From Candidatus Pacearchaeota archaeon (GTDB lineage: Archaea; Nanobdellota; Nanobdellia; Pacearchaeales; GW2011-AR1), in the NCBI GenBank assembly GCA_003693875.1, contig RFLO01000047.1, positions 1 through 6,852 of the forward strand: a stretch of DNA of 6,852 nucleotides. Reading direction: 5' to 3'. Positions 4,583 to 6,852 of this stretch are shown here, one piece after another. Position 1 is the first letter of the stretch, and every line of letters begins with the position of its first letter. The notes below the pieces were generated by a model that did not search any database, had not been told where the DNA came from, and saw nothing but the letters and a program-made list of their open reading frames with translations. The position numbers and the translations under genes were made by a program.

Positions 4583-6751
4583 CTATTGATTCTCTGCTAA
4601 CCCCTTCCTGTCCCTGATTTGCCTGATAACTTTTTCTTGCAACTCGCTTGGAAGCCTCTTGAAACTCTGAGAAACAAGAGACGACACGCCGCGCCCTTCG
4701 GTAGCACTCCTCAGGTCTGATGTCCAGCCAATCATCTCCTGAACAGGTATTTCTGCCTTAATAGTCACGGTGCTTGCATCCTGTTTAACATCAATAAGAT
4801 TGCCGCGCTTCTGGGAGATAAGACTTGTTATCGCCCCCATAAACTCATTTGGCGCCTCAATCTGGTGAACTTGAACAGGCTCATAAATCACAGGATTTGC
4901 CTTTGAAAAAGCTTCCTTTATAGCATTTCTTACAGCAGGATAAACTTGGGCAGGACCCCTGTGAATCGCGTCCTCATGAAGCTTCATATCAACTACTGAA
5001 ACCTTCAACTTATGACACGGCTCTCTTGCAAGAGGGCCTGCGTCAACCACCTGCTCAAATGCGTCAATGATAAGCTCTATGACCTCGCCAATCTGAACAA
5101 TCCCCTTCGTTCTGTCAAGAAAAACACATCCCTTGTAAATATCCCTGTACTGGCCTGCTTCTTCTCTTGATATTCCAAGACTAACAAGAGTCTCATCAAG
5201 GCTTTTATCCTTTTTCTTAATTCTGCCTTCTGGAAGTTTGCCCTCGGCAATTGCCTCAACTATCGAATCTTCAAGTGGCTCAACAGTCATAAAAAAGTCA
5301 TTATGTTTATTTGGACTTCTCCCAACAGCAACATCGCTTTTCTTGGAAACAGATTCACGAAAAACAACAATTGGCGGACTACTTTCAACTTCAAGCCCTT
5401 TCTCAGTCTTTATCCTGTTCTCTATAATTTCCAAATGAAGCTCCCCCATTCCAGAAATCAACGACTCTCCAGTTTCTTCGTTAATCTCAATTCTAAGAGA
5501 AGGGTCTTCTTTTCCAACCTGCCTTAAAACTTCAATTAGTTTTGGTAGGTCTGCGGTCTTCTTAGCAGAGATAGACTTTGTAACAACTGGTTCAAAGATG
5601 TGGCTTATAGCCTCAAAAGGTTCTATGGGATTTTTTGAAACAGTCTCTCCCACAAAAACATCCTTAAGCCCAACTATTCCAACAACATTGCCTGCAAGAA
5701 CTTCGTCAAGCTGTATCCTATGTGCCCCCTTATAGATTGAAACTTGTTGTGCCCTGACTTTTTTCTTTGAAAGGTTCATATAAAGTTCATCACCTTGCCT
5801 GATTCTCCCAGAAAACAAACGCCCGGCAGCAACTTCTCCTGCGTGAGGGTCTATTACAATTTTTATCGGAACAAATGCAACCTCCCCGTCAATATTGCAA
5901 CTAAGAAGATCTTTTCCTGCCTTGCTTTCCAAATCTCCGTGCCATATTTTTGGAATACGGTACTTTTGAGCCTCTACAGGGTTTGGATGTTTATTTACAA
6001 CCATAGTTAAAACAACCTCGTGAAGCGGAGCCTTTTTAGCTAAAACTTTATACTCGTCTCCGCCCGCCTCATAAGCATCAATTATGTCCTTAAATGTAAT
6101 TCCTTCCTTTTGCATATAAGGCACTGAAAGTGCCCAGTTGTGAAATGCGGACCCAAATGCAACAGAACCTTCTCCAACTGAAACCTGCCACTTGCTTCCA
6201 AACTCCTCTTCTGCAATCTCAAGAATAAGCTTATTGACATTGTTAATTATTTCAATAAATCTCTTTTGCATCTCCTCTGGTGTAAGTTTTACCTCGCGAA
6301 TAAGCCTGTCAACTTTGTTAATAAAAAGTACAGGTTTTACTCTCTCCCTTAAAGCCTGACGAAGAACTGTTTCTGTTTGTGGCATAATCCCCTCGCACGC
6401 ACAGCAAAGAACAATCGCCCCGTCAACTGCTCGCATCGCACGTGTTACATCTCCTCCAAAATCAACATGCCCAGGAGTATCAATTAGGTTAATCAGGTAG
6501 TCACTGCCCTCAACATTGTGAACCATAGAAACCGATGCCGAATCAATTGTAATTCCCCTCTCTGCCTCGTCCTCGTGAAAATCAAGAGTTCTTGCCTTTC
6601 CTGCCAACTCCTCACTCATCATACCGGCTCCGGCCAAAAGATTATCCGAGAAAGTTGTTTTCCCATGGTCAATATGGGCACAAATCGCGATGTTTCGTAT
6701 TTTTTCTGGAGTTTTTTGAAGTTCCTTTACCCTTGAAGTCATATCTGCCAT
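4583..6751 (-). CDS. fusA: Translation elongation factor 2 (aEF-2)
   Basis: This GTPase drives ribosomal translocation. With the chosen start it has 722 residues, normal for archaea. The G domain shows G1 AHIDHGKTT (25-33), switch I ERGITID (64-70), G3 DTPGH (91-95) and G4 NKVD (145-148). Domain II (about 300-385), domain III with SGMGELHLEI, and domains IV and V follow. Domain IV carries LHEDAIHRGPAQVYPAVR, where the histidine of AIHRG (about 597) is the residue converted to diphthamide in archaea and eukaryotes. The C-terminus has the family's SATEGRG, FKRLP and RDRKGL elements. The open frame continues upstream (ATG at 6802 and beyond), but the ATG at 6751 is preferred. It matches the family N-terminus, and a TATA box lies 25 bases before it, inside what would otherwise be coding sequence. 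An ATG at 6742 is a less likely alternative. The gene is inferred to be leaderless. Confidence 0.97.
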   Translation of the reverse strand: MADMTSRVKELQKTPEKIRNIAICAHIDHGKTTFSDNLLAGAGMMSEELAGKARTLDFHEDEAERGITIDSASVSMVHNVEGSDYLINLIDTPGHVDFGGDVTRAMRAVDGAIVLCCACEGIMPQTETVLRQALRERVKPVLFINKVDRLIREVKLTPEEMQKRFIEIINNVNKLILEIAEEEFGSKWQVSVGEGSVAFGSAFHNWALSVPYMQKEGITFKDIIDAYEAGGDEYKVLAKKAPLHEVVLTMVVNKHPNPVEAQKYRIPKIWHGDLESKAGKDLLSCNIDGEVAFVPIKIVIDPHAGEVAAGRLFSGRIRQGDELYMNLSKKKVRAQQVSIYKGAHRIQLDEVLAGNVVGIVGLKDVFVGETVSKNPIEPFEAISHIFEPVVTKSISAKKTADLPKLIEVLRQVGKEDPSLRIEINEETGESLISGMGELHLEIIENRIKTEKGLEVESSPPIVVFRESVSKKSDVAVGRSPNKHNDFFMTVEPLEDSIVEAIAEGKLPEGRIKKKDKSLDETLVSLGISREEAGQYRDIYKGCVFLDRTKGIVQIGEVIELIIDAFEQVVDAGPLAREPCHKLKVSVVDMKLHEDAIHRGPAQVYPAVRNAIKEAFSKANPVIYEPVQVHQIEAPNEFMGAITSLISQKRGNLIDVKQDASTVTIKAEIPVQEMIGWTSDLRSATEGRGVSSLVSQSFKRLPSELQEKVIRQIRDRKGLAENQ

Positions 6752-6770
6752 AAGAACCCTTAAAAAAAAC

Positions 6771-6780
6771 AATTTAAAAA
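6771..6780 (-). promoter_or_regulatory. TATA box of EF-2
   Basis: The minus strand reads TTTTTAAATT centred at about 6775.5, preceded by an A-rich BRE-like CCAAAAG and followed by a T8 run (6762-6769). The ATG at 6751 is 24-25 bases downstream, so the transcript should be leaderless. The rest of the right edge (6781-6852) contains two similar pieces, CATATTTCTTAC and CATATTTCTACC on the minus strand, but no gene I can support. Confidence 0.65.
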
Positions 6781-6852
6781 CTTTTGGTAGAAATATGGGC
6801 AAAAACCTGCTCTTGTAAGAAATATGCTCAAAACCTTCAGTAAACCCGATAG

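Noticed and set aside
6824..6852. Possible start of a divergent plus-strand gene (ATG CTC AAA ACC) at the right edge
   Set aside because: Only nine codons are visible. The near-symmetrical TATA-like element at 6771-6780 could serve it, but there is too little sequence to support a gene.

Overview
The window is chromosomal DNA from an A+T-rich archaeon. The evidence is an archaeal/eukaryal-type EF-2 with the diphthamide histidine context, an aEF-1A, an archaeal-type DnaG (TOPRIM protein of the exosome), and TATA boxes about 25 bases before start codons, giving leaderless or nearly leaderless genes. EF-1A has the short euryarchaeal-type loop between G3 and G4, without the insertion seen in crenarchaeal and eukaryal proteins. 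Together with the compact layout and a small helical-repeat protein of a kind I associate with Woesearchaeota/Pacearchaeota-like genomes, this suggests a DPANN archaeon. That placement is an inference and could be wrong.

All five convincing genes lie on the minus strand, so transcription runs from high to low coordinates: EF-2 (6751-4583), EF-1A (4423-3137), a TPR-like protein (3063-2500), DnaG (2075-945), and a secreted IPT/TIG-like protein (905-1) that runs off the left edge. EF-2 and EF-1A are the two GTPases of the elongation cycle. DnaG in archaea is mostly a structural subunit of the RNA-degrading exosome. The TPR-like protein has no known function. The last gene belongs to the cell surface and begins its own transcription unit.

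The spacers hold more signal than usual. EF-2, the TPR-like gene and the IPT gene each have a clear TATA box 25-37 bases before the ATG, a run of 7-9 T between box and start, and no Shine-Dalgarno. EF-1A and dnaG have no TATA at that distance. Instead they share a 12-base identical sequence that is part of a palindrome (TTAGTTAACTAA, perfect at EF-1A, one mismatch at dnaG).

The 424-base spacer between dnaG and the TPR-like gene is the most unusual part. It contains a long inverted repeat (12 bp perfect plus 4 bp after a 2-base bulge, 79 bases in total), an 18-base direct repeat with a 25-base period, and a plus-strand unit consisting of a TATA-like box, a 23-codon very acidic ORF and a T-rich tract. 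I cannot assign a known element to this spacer. It is the best candidate here for something undescribed, such as a small RNA, a short palindromic element or a micro-protein.
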